The position numbers and the translations under genes were made by a program. From Chrysomallon squamiferum (Eukaryota > Mollusca > Gastropoda > Neomphalida > Peltospiridae), in the NCBI GenBank assembly GCA_012295275.1, contig CM022673.1, positions 3,103,105 to 3,167,104 on the forward strand: a DNA stretch of 64,000 nucleotides, written 5' to 3'. How positions within the stretch are numbered: the first letter of the stretch is position 1; every line of letters starts with the position of its first letter. Positions 27,036-40,324 of the stretch are shown here, piece after piece. Below the pieces are notes generated by a model. The model saw nothing but the letters and a program-made list of their open reading frames with translations. It made no database searches and was not told the origin of the DNA.

Positions 27036-28708
27036 GATGGCTGAAGTAAAGAAATTATTCATATATATTTTTTAAATATGCAGATGGATAATATATAAAA
27101 TTGCTTTTATTACCACATCTGCTGTAACAAATGACAAGCTTTCCTTCCACAATGAAAACTCATTATTTCTGTGTTATGCTTTCTTTTTATTTCTGAATTA
27201 AAATGTTGTTAGTAATGAAAAGTATAATAGTTTCCTTTACGCTTTTTATTAGTTAATGTTAAATGATATTATTCAATCAAAATAAATGAACAAATAATAA
27301 TTAAGTTTATCTATTCACATAATTCAGAAAAATGCTATTTGCCTTTTGTATAAACTATAATATATTAATATTAATAATTTAATGACTATTGTGACATTGT
27401 CATCGACAAAACATCGATTTATTAAGTGACTCAGTTCACAATTCTCTTTAAATTTAAAATATTTTCACTCTTGTGATTTCAGTATTAAAATTATACACTG
27501 ATAAAACATTACTGACTAAATAATAGATTGCACTGAAGTATTATTTGAAATATAAAAGATTAAAAACTAAGTAAAGACTAAAACTCTTTTAATAAAAGAG
27601 TAAGTCGATAATTTTGAACTACTTAGGAATCAGAAAGCAGCGACCTAATAATATCATCATAATTTATACCATTTAATACCATACCTTGTATAATTATTCC
27701 AAAAAACTGTTCATATAATAAATATTCTCAGTCTCTCTGGTGATAATGATAATCGTTTGAATGAACATAAAACACGTCGACCATTTTGATTTTTGGTCTT
27801 ATTTAATTCCTTCCTCAAAGGAGCACCAACAGTTAGTTTTAAGGAAATATGCAAGTCATTTTGCAGTTTGGATCTTTCTTAAAATTATATAACTGTTTGA
27901 ACTGTGTTATGTCTTTTTTCTTCTTCTAAAAAAAAAAAAATATTTTCCATAAAATTTAAGCATCTAAGTGTTAATAATATTTGTGATATGGTGGCTTAAA
28001 TAAAAGCAGTGCTAGAAAGACTGAGTCTCTAGGACCTACATGTGCGATCTGATTTTTTTTTTGATACTCGTGTAGCGCGGCATTGTCTATTGTTAGAGCG
28101 TACCTTCAAAGTGCAGTGAATCAGTTTCACGTTCCAGCTATCACCCTACAACTGTTGTTACAAAGCTATGGTATGTAATATTCTGTCCGTGGAATGCTGT
28201 ATGTTAAATATAGTTGTTTTCTGTTGAAAAAGAAAGCCTACGAACAGGCGACAGTGTGTTTTACTGTTTTACTAACTGAAAGTTCATTCACTATAAATTT
28301 TAATAAAATTATACATAACTGTAAGCCATCTATATATATTATTTTCTTGTTGAAGACATTTTTTCTTATTTCCTTTCAGGATATTATTCTTTCATTCCTA
28401 TGTCGTCCGCACATTCGCAACGTTTCCAGGGGGGGGAATAAATCGAATGGTTATAACTGTCCACAAAATATCAAGTGGACAAAACGTGCGTGACGTGACC
28501 AGACTTAATCAAGTGATCAAACAGTGACTAACTGGGGACGAGATCAGAAAGATGGACATGAAAGTTTATTAGAATGTACATAGTTTCTTGTGCACTGATA
28601 AAAGATTTGTAACGTATTTAATTACGATGAACGTGTCGTTCAGATACTGTGATACATTCAGATATAGAAGTGTGGAAATACAGTAACAGAAATAATATGT
28701 GAGAGTAT

Positions 28709-28799
<91 letters not shown>

Positions 28800-28979
28800 A
28801 ATACCTTATGAATTATCAGCTGCAAAGAAATTAGACCAAAAAATACAAAACATATGGTGAAGGATCCACTAGATAGTAAAATTATTTTAGTAGTAAGTTA
28901 TCTTATCTGATTTAAAGACGAAGGAAACAAGACACGAACATACATTTACTATTTACACTCACAGGAAAGCCAAAACAAA
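27036..28979. other. Divergent intergenic region between FNBP4 and the secreted-protein gene
   Basis: It should hold the FNBP4 5' UTR and promoter and the promoter of the gene at 28980. The minus-strand segment around 27770-27800 contains CAAAATGGTCGACG, a YY1-like ATGG context that could mark an FNBP4 start, but no donor was confirmed. A (CT)n tract occupies 28711-28796. No other coding sequence was found. Confidence 0.5.
28711..28796. repeat. (CT)n microsatellite upstream of secreted-protein gene
   Basis: 86 bp of uninterrupted CT, ending about 184 bases before the ATG at 28980. GA/CT tracts in this position can act as promoter elements in animals; that is only a possibility here. Confidence 0.95.
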
Positions 28980-29016
28980 ATGAATTCAGTTATTTTATTT
29001 GCTCTTTTATGTACAG
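28980..29016 (+). CDS. Secreted protein exon 1 (signal peptide)
   Basis: ATG in the context CAAAATG, then a hydrophobic core NSVILFALLC. Ends in phase 1 before GTATGT. Confidence 0.72.
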
Positions 29017-29040
29017 GTATGTTTTCATTTTTCATTTAAT

Positions 29041-29072
<32 letters not shown>

Positions 29073-29785
29073 TAGCTTTGTTTTTTTTTATTATTTTTTT
29101 TTTTTTTTAAATTCATTTTACAATAATAATAATTAATAATCTTTTCATCACACGTTTTCTTACTGAGTTTGCAATTATTTTCTGATTATTTCTTTGATTA
29201 AATTATAGGGAAAAAATAATAAAGAAAGAAACAAACAAACAAACAAAGAACTCCTTGCTTTTTCTTTCAATTCAGAGCATTCCACATTCTCCATATAAAG
29301 GTTATTTTAAAACCTTTTATCTTTTTCAGTTTTCTCATAATATCTTTTTTTGTTTCATTGTTATCATTTATAACGAATCTTTGTTTTTCATTTAGATGTT
29401 TCTAGAACAATGTTTGTATAAAATTAAAATGAACAATTTTTGTTGAAGTTTTCGTTTTTTTTCATTCAGTTCTTTTTTTTTTTTTTTTTCCTCTCTCTTT
29501 TTTTTAGGAGCTTACGCTTCAACCATGCCAGTATTAGACTTTGTAAGTATTAGACTTTGTAAGTATTAGACTTTGTAAGTATTAGACTTTGTAAGTATTA
29601 GACTTTGTAAGTCACCTTAATAGTAAATCGAAGACATTTTGTTTAAATTTCTCTACGTCGAAAAAATATTGTGTTAAAATCAATTGTTTAAAAATAAAAT
29701 TAAAGTGAGATAAAACAAATAGGTAAAATAATGATAATAAAATATTGCAGAACAGTTTTAAAATACCTTTTTTCCTCATTTTTTC

Positions 29786-29834
<49 letters not shown>

Positions 29835-30667
29835 TGGATACATATCATATGAGGTAGGGATTTGTTACGTGTCTGTATCAAGTGCAGTAATTCAAATACG
29901 CCCCTTTAAACCTCCTCCACTAGAAAGCATATTAATAAAAATTACTGTTTTGCTTCAGCTCAAATGGTGTCCTGTGATCGAATGTCCGGACATACGCTGT
30001 CCTGATGGTCTGCTAAAGAGATCCTTTCTTCCATTCCCTAATGGAAAACTGTGTCCTGCCTGTCAGAATACATGTGTTAGAAACCCCATGCTTATTAAAA
30101 AGGTAAACAATTATAAATAAATGTATTGATCCTGTAATAATAATAATAATAAGAAGAAGAAGAACAACAACAACAAAAACGACAACAATAACATCATCAT
30201 CTTCATCATGACTGTAATGAAAATGAATTACAATCTACTATTCGAAATTAACAGCAACACATAAAGACAACAACTTTTTCATTTCTTAAACAGCAGCTTA
30301 GACCACTATATACATTAAATTTGTGCTTTATGAATTTTTCTATGGCAACAGCAATAACATAATAATAATAAGAAGAAGAAGAAGAAGAAGATGATGACGA
30401 TGATGATAAACTATCACTACAAAAATAAGCTACAAAAAAAAAGTGCTTTGAAATTAAAATCATATACCATCATGTGAAGTGAAGATTTATTTCATGCTGT
30501 TGATATCTGGACTTGTTTTGTAGAGCGCTATTCTCCCGTGGTTTCCCTGTCCAGTGGTTGACTGCGCCCAGCCGACGTGTGACAGATCTCACTGGCTGAC
30601 TACTACTGTCTCTATCGGCGGACGTCCGTGCTCGGGCTGTCCCGTCTGCACACAGTTACTTATTTAA
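28980..30667 (+). CDS. Small secreted two-domain cysteine-rich protein (4 exons)
   Basis: The exons 28980-29016, 29508-29542, 29959-30102 and 30524-30667 join in phase and give 119 residues. The N-terminus MNSVILFALLCTGAYA is a signal peptide, with cleavage likely after AYA. Exons 3 and 4 are each exactly 144 nt and phase 0 at both junctions, and each carries one six-cysteine module. Module 1 has spacing C-x4-C-x4-C-x17-C-x2-C-x3-C; module 2 has C-x4-C-x4-C-x16-C-x2-C-x2-C. Both have W before the first Cys and CPVIEC or CPVVDC. The modules clearly arose by exon duplication. The pattern vaguely recalls antistasin or VWC-type extracellular modules, but I do not assign a family. An AATAAA lies 42 bases after the stop. 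Function unknown; extracellular location is inferred from the signal peptide and cysteines. Confidence 0.75.
29508..29542 (+). CDS. Secreted protein exon 2 (35 nt)
   Basis: Acceptor TTTTTTTAG. It encodes GAYASTMPVLDF and ends at the first of several identical donors GTAAGT. The repeat that starts at 29531 covers the exon end. Confidence 0.65.
29531..29610 (+). repeat. 16-bp x 5 tandem repeat containing the splice donor
   Basis: Five perfect copies of GTATTAGACTTTGTAA, followed by GTCACC. Each copy creates ACTTT/GTAAGT or its final variant, so five alternative donors lie 16 bases apart. The first is in frame with exon 3. Confidence 0.97.
29786..29832. repeat. (AC)n microsatellite
   Basis: About 47 bp of pure AC in the intron between exons 2 and 3 of the secreted-protein gene. 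Confidence 0.97.
29959..30102 (+). CDS. Secreted protein exon 3, cysteine module 1
   Basis: Acceptor TTGCTTCAG, donor GTAAAC. It encodes LKWCPVIECPDIRCPDG, a linker FLPFPNGK, then LCPACQNTC and a short tail. Six cysteines. Confidence 0.82.
30524..30667 (+). CDS. Secreted protein exon 4, cysteine module 2
   Basis: Acceptor TTGTTTTGTAG. It encodes LPWFPCPVVDCAQPTC, a linker with SIGGRP, then CSGCPVCTQLLI and TAA. Six cysteines in nearly the same spacing as module 1. Confidence 0.82.
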   Translation, partial: SAILPWFPCPVVDCAQPTCDRSHWLTTTVSIGGRPCSGCPVCTQLLI

Positions 30668-30708
30668 AGCCGCCATGACATTTTGCTGCGTTCCTACAAC
30701 AGCTACGC

Positions 30709-30714
30709 AATAAA
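30709..30714 (+). terminator. Poly(A) signal of the secreted-protein gene
   Basis: An AATAAA 42 bases after the stop, with overlapping AATAAA-like hexamers near 30722. Assignment by position and match to the canonical hexamer. Confidence 0.6.
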
Positions 30715-32126
30715 CTCCAGATAAATAAATTGCTTTGACAAATGTTTCATACTCTTTTTATTTTATTTTATTTTATTTATTTATTTTTATCTTATTTCTA
30801 ATGAGTCTCCTGACAAATGAATTTTTTTTCCTTTGATATATATATATATAATGGCATTTCAATATTTATTTTTTCCAATATTAATTTGAGAACAAGATAT
30901 TTAACACGTATTGGTATTTTATTTTATTTTTTTTTTGCTTCTTCTTTTTTTATTTTCTGTGTGCATGTTTGATTTTATTTTGCTTTTAAATGTATATTTA
31001 TTACCTATTTTATGCATTTTTTAATCTAAAACTTTATTTTTTTATTTATATTATGATTATGATTATTATTTTATTCAGGTTTTTTGTTTATTATTTCCAA
31101 AATTCTTCTTATTATTATAATTATTTATTTATTAAGTAATTTATTTATAAATAGTGGCAAGCGATCTTTTGTGTGCACCTTCTCATAAATGGAAAGTATA
31201 TATCATATGGTGTTTGTTAAACTAGTAATAAAACATTGGTTTTAAGTACTTTCTTAAATACTACATGTATGTCGTCAATTTTCAAAGCTTTTGGTGTTTT
31301 TTTTTCTTTCTTTCTTTCTTTCTTTTCAAAAGTATTATTAAAAAAGAAAAAGGAGAAAAAAAAAAAAAAAAAAAAAAAAAAAACGTTCAACTATCGAAAT
31401 ATCTTTTTGTTTTCACAGTTGTAAATTTTTATTTGTTCTTTGGCCAGACAGAATTGAAGAGAACTGTGAATAATTATTCATTGTCGAGATCCACCATTCA
31501 TGATTCTTATCACATCTGATATTTGACTTATTCGTTACAGCTCTAATGTTTACCATTACAATCAAATAATAAACTTGTTTTCCATTGATATTTGCTTAAT
31601 AAATGACTTCGTTGTCAATCGAACATCAGTTGATTCTGCCAGTACGTAAAACAATACTGCAAGGTTAAATGCCAGATGACAACGATAACGATAATAAGAA
31701 CTATTGTAAAATGAATGCTGCTTTTAGATTCCAACTATCGAATATCCCTTTTTGTTATTGAGAGAACTGCCATTGTCACTGTTCCGTTATTTTACCGAGG
31801 TTATTATTGGAATATATCAACAAAAACCTGTCATTAGCAAGATATCCTATAATACAAATAACAAAGACATGTCACGCGCGCAGCTGGCTGCTGATTGCAA
31901 AAATATTCTGATTATAACCTGTCATGTCACTGACGGAAACAGGACGCCATTACGTGATGACGTAGGTAAGACCGGTTACTCTTGAAGTCGATAAGTAAAA
32001 AAAAAAAAAAAAAAAATGTCTTTCACGTATAATATTAATAATAATTATTGTTGTTGTTGTTGTTGTTGTATTTATTCAAACTGTTGCGAGGAATGATCCA
32101 GTTACTAACGGTCTTTTGTCTATAAG

Positions 32127-32237
<111 letters not shown>

Positions 32238-34059
32238 ATCTTTATTTTCAATTATTTATTTCCATATCGGAATATATTTTATTTCTTCATCATTTTATTT
32301 TACATCTACCTGCTTTTAACCTCTTTGTATAGATGCATCAATCTTTTTCTTACTCGGTACGCCAAAATCGTTCAGTAGTTATTAAGTAGCTGGCTTTTTT
32401 AAATTTTAAACATCTATGAACTTGTTCTTTTCTTTATCTTCGTTTTTCTTCCTTGACTGATACACTTGATGCTGGCAAGCACTCTCGCAAAGTACTATCA
32501 TTTAACAACTAAATATGTTGTTTGTGTGGATACAAGGATAAAAACATTGCTGATCTCACATTGCACGGAGCGATCGACTTCAAGGCAGTCATTAAAATCT
32601 GGGAAAGAAGACGATGCTGTTTCTGTCAGATACAGATAACACTCCTGGAAATTATAAAAGTAGCGCTAAGTAAGCTTCAGTGCAATATTCTGTGACTAGA
32701 AGAAATATCTACATCTGATCTGTCTGTCTGTGTGACTATCTGTATATTTGTCTGTCTGTCCATTGTATTCAGTTTTTGTTGTTCATTATTTCCCCTTTTT
32801 TTTTTTTTTTAACAAAACAAAAAGAGCAAACAACAACAACAACAACAAAAAGAAAAGAAAAAGAGATTGTCGACCAGAGCTCGTTTCTGTGATTAAGTTT
32901 TTTATTTAATGACTTACATTGTTACAAACACTAACCGCATTACGTATTATTTTAACAAATAATTAGTATTAAGAGTAAAATGGATTACAGTAGTAAGATA
33001 TAAATTCCCGTTATGTGTGTATATACTTCTTTATTTATCTCATTTTTTACGCCCTGTGTTTAGACTTGGAAGAACTGCGCGTGTTTTAAACAGAACATCA
33101 AACAGTATAATGAAAATAAGCGGAAAGAAAATATGGCAGCTGATTTCAGTAATAATTCTCATTATACAGTACTGATTAGGAAACGAAAATACTTCTTCAT
33201 TACGTGATGATGCATATAAAAACTGAATATTTCCAGAGTACGTTGACTTGAATTAACAAATGTCATTTAACACATCACACGTAACAGAAAAACTGAAGTG
33301 AATTATTCGTGTTAGAAATAGATTATTGTTAATATTTATTTATTTATTAAATAATCCGATTTTGGAGAAATCTGATATTTAGTTTGTATTTTTATTTTTA
33401 ATTTTTTAATTAACCGATTCAGAACAGACATCAATATTATAAAAGGGATATGGAAAGGTGCTGAAAACGGTTACGTTTATTTCTTTTAAATTTTACTTTA
33501 TAAACATTTGAATAATATGAATATATTTAATACGAAACTTCCACAGAACGATTAGTAAAATATCCCTGGCTGCTGTTTACATTGCCCTGACAGTAAAATT
33601 ATATTAATTTTAACAAATACGTTATAACCATAATAATAAATATTATAAAACCTGATATCATACTGTAAAATATACATCCTTTATTATTTTATTATTATTA
33701 TTATTATTATTTTTTTTTTCAGATATAGTTATTTTCCATACAGAGATAATTATCGCTTCTTCAGTAATCTAATTATTAAAGTTAATTATAATTAACAATG
33801 TCTGCATACGTTAACGATTGTCCTTACGGTTATCACTTCACACTGTTTTGAACACTTCAAAGGATGGCAAAATAACATCTGTACCATACTGCCTCCTCTC
33901 TCATATGCGCACCCATCCTTTCCGTTAGAAAAAAAGGAATATTATCACTGTAAAACCCACGGACATGCGTTTTAGTTTATCTGCAGGTTTATGGGGTTAA
34001 TGGATTCGGTCGCTTCTGGCGCAAACAGACAGGAAAAGCGATCGTTTTACAGGTATGTA

Positions 34060-34130
34060 TGCTTGCTGTGTAGAAAGCTGGATAAAACAGAAGTCTGAAG
34101 ATCGCAGGTTCCATCACGATTCCAAGTAAA
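34060..34130 (+). mobile_element. tRNA-like SINE fragment (B-box region)
   Basis: GTCTGAAGATCGCAGGTTCC and a following ATCACGATTCC resemble the anticodon-to-T-arm part of a tRNA-derived SINE, with GGTTCCATC as a degraded B box. Element ends were not found. Confidence 0.35.
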
Positions 34131-36737
34131 ACAAAGCTCAGCGCACAGGAAAGGAAATTACAAAAAAACAAAAAAAAAAAAAAACCTCCAGTAGAAAATA
34201 ATAATAATTAAAAATAATTTAAAAAGAAGAAAAGGTGAAGAAACGATATTTATAGAATGTAATAATATAGTATAATTACTCTTGGGATCCATAAAAGCGA
34301 GTATGGAGGCGTCAGTTATCAAGTTGTCAGTGTGTTTAACGTTGATTTTTTTTAATTAATTTTTTTTATTTATTTATTGTGTTTCTGTTTAAAGATACTG
34401 CTTATCTCCCTTTAATGCGGTATAGCGTCTGCAATGCATGCAATTGTATGTGTGTGTGTGTGTGGTTTTCACGTTAATGGGATACGGTAAAATAACAAAT
34501 AACTGAGAAAACGTTTGTTGGATCTGACACGGTTATTTAATGAGTTATGATTTATATTATCAGTTTTAATATCTACCATTTGCACGTATGTATTTTTGTA
34601 TAAGCCTGTTTTTTCATAAAAATAAAACATACAAAGCAGTCTGTAATTCATTATCAAAACAAAACAAAGAAAACATACAAAAGAAAAAAAAAAAAAAAAA
34701 ACAAACATAAAATAAACACAACAACAAAAAAACCAAACACTATAATTTATCAAATGAAAGTGTTTAACAATACACCCATGGTCTGGCTTTCAAATATAAT
34801 ATTTATATTACCATATCTTGGTTATGGTGCATGTTCAGTCAGTCATGCGCAGTTCACTGCAGGATTTGTCCCCCTCCCCCACGATTCGAGTACATCATTA
34901 CGCATCGCATTTCCTGTTGAGTACAAAGAAAGATGAAGAATTTTATAGAGCAGGCGTGTTTTTGAAACCAGACTGATATTTCCATTCAGATTATCTATTT
35001 GTATGTGTGTAAAAAAAAAAAAAGCGCTTTCGTTTTGGTTGTGTGCATCGTTTATTTTATCTTGCCAGGCAGAAATAAATGTCCAGCAATAAAGAGTTTT
35101 TTGTGTATGTCTTATTAAGCGTTTAAAGTCTAGACATGCGATAGAAGCACAAACAAAAGAATATTTATTTATCATTTTAGGTTTTGGAAGAATCCTTTTG
35201 ATACAATCAATAAACCATTTCAGAACTTTGACGTCAGCCGTCTTGGCAGTTTGAATCCATTATCAGGAAGACATGATATTAAGAACTACTTTTGAGAGTT
35301 TAATATTCGATTTTCATGTTTTGTGAACGGAATGTCAGCATTAATTGTTAAAAGCTTCTTTTTTTTTTCTCACAGAAAACCAATTAATATACAGTAGATG
35401 CAATATCTGTTGTTGTAGTTAAATCTCTAAGTGTCTCTTTAACTTCCCTTCTCTTTCCTTTTCTTTGTCTCTTTGATGCATATATACATACCCACTCATA
35501 AACTTACAGACACATACACTCACAAACATAATATTCATACACACAAACATATATACTGATACATATATATATATATATATATACACACACAAACTTACAT
35601 CAAGCACACACAAACATAAATACTTACACACATACATACATACATACTAATACACATACGTTTACACAAAAATGCACAAACACACACATACACGTAAAAG
35701 ATTCGCTGTAATTGATTAGGCCATGAAATAACGACACTTTCAGAATATGATTACAAAAAACACGAGAATTACATGTGATACGTTATAACCTTTTATTATA
35801 AAAGTGTGTTGATGGATCGTTAAGCAAAATATTCCTCTGTCAATTCTGTGTTTTGTTAGAGTGCCCAGTACACATTCATGGCGCATGCGTGCTACAGAAA
35901 TCAAATCACTCACAGTCGTAAAGCTATCCCTCATTTTCTTTTTCCTCTCAACCTTTCGCCTCTATAACTTCAAACTCTAAAAGTAGCACACATATCACAC
36001 ACGATTCAGTGATTAAACCACAATGTTCTGTCAACGTCTGCGAGTTTCTATGCCAGTTTTCTAACCCTAAGTGTCACAGTAAGTTATTAACCGCTGATTA
36101 ATGATTATTGTTAAATAATGTTAAACAAATATTTCGTTTGTTCTGTTTTGATTGGTTCAGCATTGTCCGGTTATTCGTTGATAACGAAATGAATTTAGTT
36201 TCCATTGATTTTCATAGCCAAAGCTGATATTTATTCTTTCTTTTAATCACACACACACACACACACACGCCGATAACAGTAGATATTCTAAATAAGCTAG
36301 TTCGTGCGACAGTAATTCTCGTTTTTATTAATACTGATTTCGATAATTCTGTATTGAATTTCGTATTGGTAAATTTGTCCAGGTGTTGTTAAATACAGTA
36401 CTCTATTTGACATTGCAGAGAGATGAATTAAGTAGACTGTGTATTATGTTGCCTTTACGTGTGGCTTAGTAATATAGTGTATTTAATATAGTGATCGCAT
36501 GGGTAGAGTAACCCATTTTTTGGATTCTTTTAACGTAATCTTCTAAGATTCTGAGTTTGGTTTTCATTTATTCCTGTATTAGTACTGATTACAATTTGTT
36601 CGTTTGCTGCTTTTTTGTATTTATTTGTCATCGTCATCATCATCATCATCATCATTATTTTTATTATTGTTGTTGTCCTTGTTAAAAATGGTGTTTAATT
36701 ACTATTACTACTACAACAACTACTTCTGCTATTACTA

Positions 36738-36779
<42 letters not shown>

Positions 36780-38320
36780 CACACACACACACATATATAT
36801 ATTTATTTAAACTTATATTATTCTTATACTTTATTATTAGCAAAGATTGGTGTAAAGTATTAGAACAAAAAATCACACTGAATAATAATAATAATAATGA
36901 CACACTATATTTATTTGTACACTGATTTCTGTTTTGTTTATTACGTAGATTTTCGAGTGGGCTGAACGGTGTGGGTTGGTGGGACTGCCATTCACTCTGT
37001 CACTGGCATCGACTCACGATTGGTATCTGCTGTCAGAAAGAGGTTCAGCTTGGATTATTGTTCAGAAATCAACTGCGGGCTTTTTTTTTTTTTTTTTTTG
37101 ATAAAGAATCTATTTCCTTGATGGAGTTTCTATAAATACACTGTTCAGTGACACGATCGTCTTGTTTATTGTTACTGACAGGAAATTCACACCACGAATG
37201 GTTTTTCTAGCAGCGCGGTAATATCCCAGCGTTAACAGAGGGTGTTAAAACACAGATCACTCGGTAACGTGCGAGTGCAGAGGTGGAATATTAAATATTA
37301 ATAAATGGTTTTACCTTTGGTACGAAATGGTCGCAGCAGCTGAATACATACGGCTTTTTTTTTTTTTTTTTTTATCTGTGTTAGATGTTAATGGTTGTTA
37401 GTTTAACACTTTTGAATGTTAACTTTGGGGGATATTTTACCGTTAAATATGTATGTTTTTTTTTTTTTTTTTTTAATGGATTCGATTTTATATTAATTGT
37501 TATAATATTCAGCTGCGAATGTATTTAATTTTCATGTAGTAACATTTTCCTATAAGGTAATAAAAACGTGGCCTTATTCATACCCTATAGTTAGTTATCT
37601 TTGTGGTTAACAAGGTTTGTAAGAAAAAGAAGGAAAACAAATCTAAATCTACACGTATACATATATTGAGTTATGTGCGTGTGTGTGCGTCTGTGTGTGT
37701 TTGTATTAAAGCCTTCATTTGTAATAATATCTTCAGTTCTAGTTAACATCGGCAGCGGAAAAAGATGATCTGCTGATTTTAAACAGATAATATTATTTCT
37801 CTCTCCATCGTCTTGAATGCTAAATGTTAATCCATGGCGTGATTGATACAAATGTTCATGTTTAAAACGCCATTATCAGATTTGCTAAATATGAAAACGT
37901 TTCTTTGATATTTGAGGTATCATGTTTCATTTTTTGTTGGTTTATATAATGTGTATATTTTCGTACTTATGTATAATATGTGTAAATGTATGTATGTATA
38001 TCTATGTATGAATATGTATGTATATATGTATGTATGTATGTTTTCTTTAATTTAAATTAATTTTTTTGTGTGTGGAATCCTACATATTACGTGAAAATAC
38101 AATACAAAAACATGTATAATTATGTATGTATGGATGAATACGTGTACATGTGTTTTGTATGTGCATTTAGGCATGTATATACACGTAGAAAACATTACAA
38201 ATACATTACAATGTGTAATACGGTCCAGTTAATTTCAAATCTTTTAAAGCCTTTGATTTGTTTGCATTTCATTTATTTCGTTTCGAGCTTCAGTCTTTAT
38301 TATTCTGACATGCACAAACT

Positions 38321-38434
38321 TGACGATGTTGCTGTGAGTTATTTTCTACTAATCCCCTTTGTTCTGCTGCTCAAACGTGACGATGTTGCTGTGAGTTATT
38401 TTGTACTAATCCCCTTTGTTCTGCTGCTCAAACT
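38321..38434 (+). repeat. 57-bp direct duplication
   Basis: Two adjacent copies starting TGACGATGTTGCTGTGAGTT and differing at one or two positions. The unit is a multiple of three, so the open frame through it repeats DDVAVSYF-x-LIPFVLLLK. There is no other sign of coding. Confidence 0.95.
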
Positions 38435-39961
38435 TAGCTTATTAAAGGTTTATTATTATGCGTGTAATGAACTATGAATTTGTTTAACCACAAATGAAAA
38501 ATTTAATTCTTGGCGGCCTTTAAATCTGTGTAATTAGAAAGCAGTATTTGTTTAATGCTGTTCCGATGTATCGTTTAATAATAGGATATTCGATGTTTAG
38601 CATGTGGTAATGAATATACTTTGTTTTGCTTCAAAGACAGTATTGCTTATATTCTGTTCTATGCCCACTGATTATTGAATGTCTAATTTACTATTTAACT
38701 TTCTTGAGAATGTGTATTTGTATATATATTGTTGTGTATGTTCATAGAGTTTTGTCGATATGTATATATATATATAACCCCTACAAAAAAAGCTTACGTA
38801 CGTACACACAAACATCCAAAACACAGAATAAAACGGTATACACATACGCATTAACACGCGCTAAAGTTGTATAATGGTCTTATTTGAAGAGTGCTGATCG
38901 ACTGAAATAAATATGTAAATAGTTTGTGAGAGAGTAAAGTAAAAAATAAAAGTAGTATTTGTGTGTGTGTGTGTTTGCGTGCGCGCGCGCGCTAATGTGT
39001 TTATATTTGTCTTGTTTTTTGTTTGTTTTGGATGTTTGTGTGTACGTAGGTATTTTTATTTTTTTTGGAGGAGGATATATATATATATATATATATGAAC
39101 ACACACACAAATACGGTTGTGGGAAAAAATGGCACTAGAAATAATGCCACCGAAAAAAATGGCTCTCGATTACCACATGCTTAACATCGAATATCCTAAT
39201 ATTAAAAGATATACTGGAAGAGCATTAAACAAACATTGCGTTCTAATTACAAAGATCTAAAGGTCGCCAAATATTACTGTTACAGAGGCAGACACAGCTT
39301 CTAGTCTAAATGTACGGCTCCAAGGTGTTCGGCGCTTTTAATAATGCATTAGTGGTGATCTCCCTTTGAAGACGTCTTCTGTTTATAGTTTCCGGACTCT
39401 AAAAACATGTGGAAGAGCTTGACAAGTGAGGTAATTGCGTTTGTATTGCCCAACACATCGGCTTGGTGTTTACAAGGATGTAATATAAGTGTGTGTTTAT
39501 GTCGACTTTAATATTTACAGTGATAACAAGAAAGATATGCCGCATTTTTTTCTTGTTACTCGAGCGTAGAACGTCTGTTAGCACGTAGTGGATGGAGTCG
39601 GTCTCAAAGCATCGGAGATTAGCTCCGTTTTCTCTCTTATTAAGAAAGCTATTTTATCCATTTAAACTTTAGTCTCTTTTATTTGTTTGTTTGTTTGTTT
39701 GTTTATTTGTTCTGTTAGTTTATATTTATTCGTTTATTTATTTAGTTAGTTTTATATTTATTTGTTTGTTTTATTGCTTGTTCAGTTTTTTATTTTTTTG
39801 GTATTATTTTTATTTTAATTTTTTAAAGGGTTATCATCATCATCATCATCATCATCATCATTAATACTCATAATTATAGGATCCGAAGTAAAGAAGTATG
39901 CTTTGTCCGACTGATTAAAAAAAATAAATAAAATTAATTAATTAATTAATGCAATGCAATG

Positions 39962-40078
39962 AAATAAAATAAAATAAAATAAAAATAAAATAAAATAAAA
40001 TAAAATAAAATAAAATAAAATAAAATAAAATAAAATAAAAAATAAAAAATAAAAAATAAATAAAAATAAATAAATAAA
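39962..40078. repeat. (AAAAT)n microsatellite
   Basis: About 20 AAAAT/AAATA pentamers with a few interruptions, then TAAA tetramers. Confidence 0.95.
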
Positions 40079-40289
40079 TATACATAGAACTAGCCCAGAA
40101 TGAAGGTGTCGGCTTGTAAATACTTATATAAACACAAACATAGCTGGAAGTTGTGATAATCCTAAGTACACCATCCATTACCATCTGCATGAATATTTCG
40201 TACGGAATAAGAGCGGGGTAAAACATTGACACATACTATTATATGCATGATCATACACACACTCTGTATTCAATCATTAGGACAACATT

Positions 40290-40324
<35 letters not shown>

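Noticed and set aside
36950-37080. Open stretch reading FEWAERCGLVGLPFTLSLAS after a TAG acceptor-like site
   Set aside because: No donor or partner exon and no family match; it runs into poly-T.
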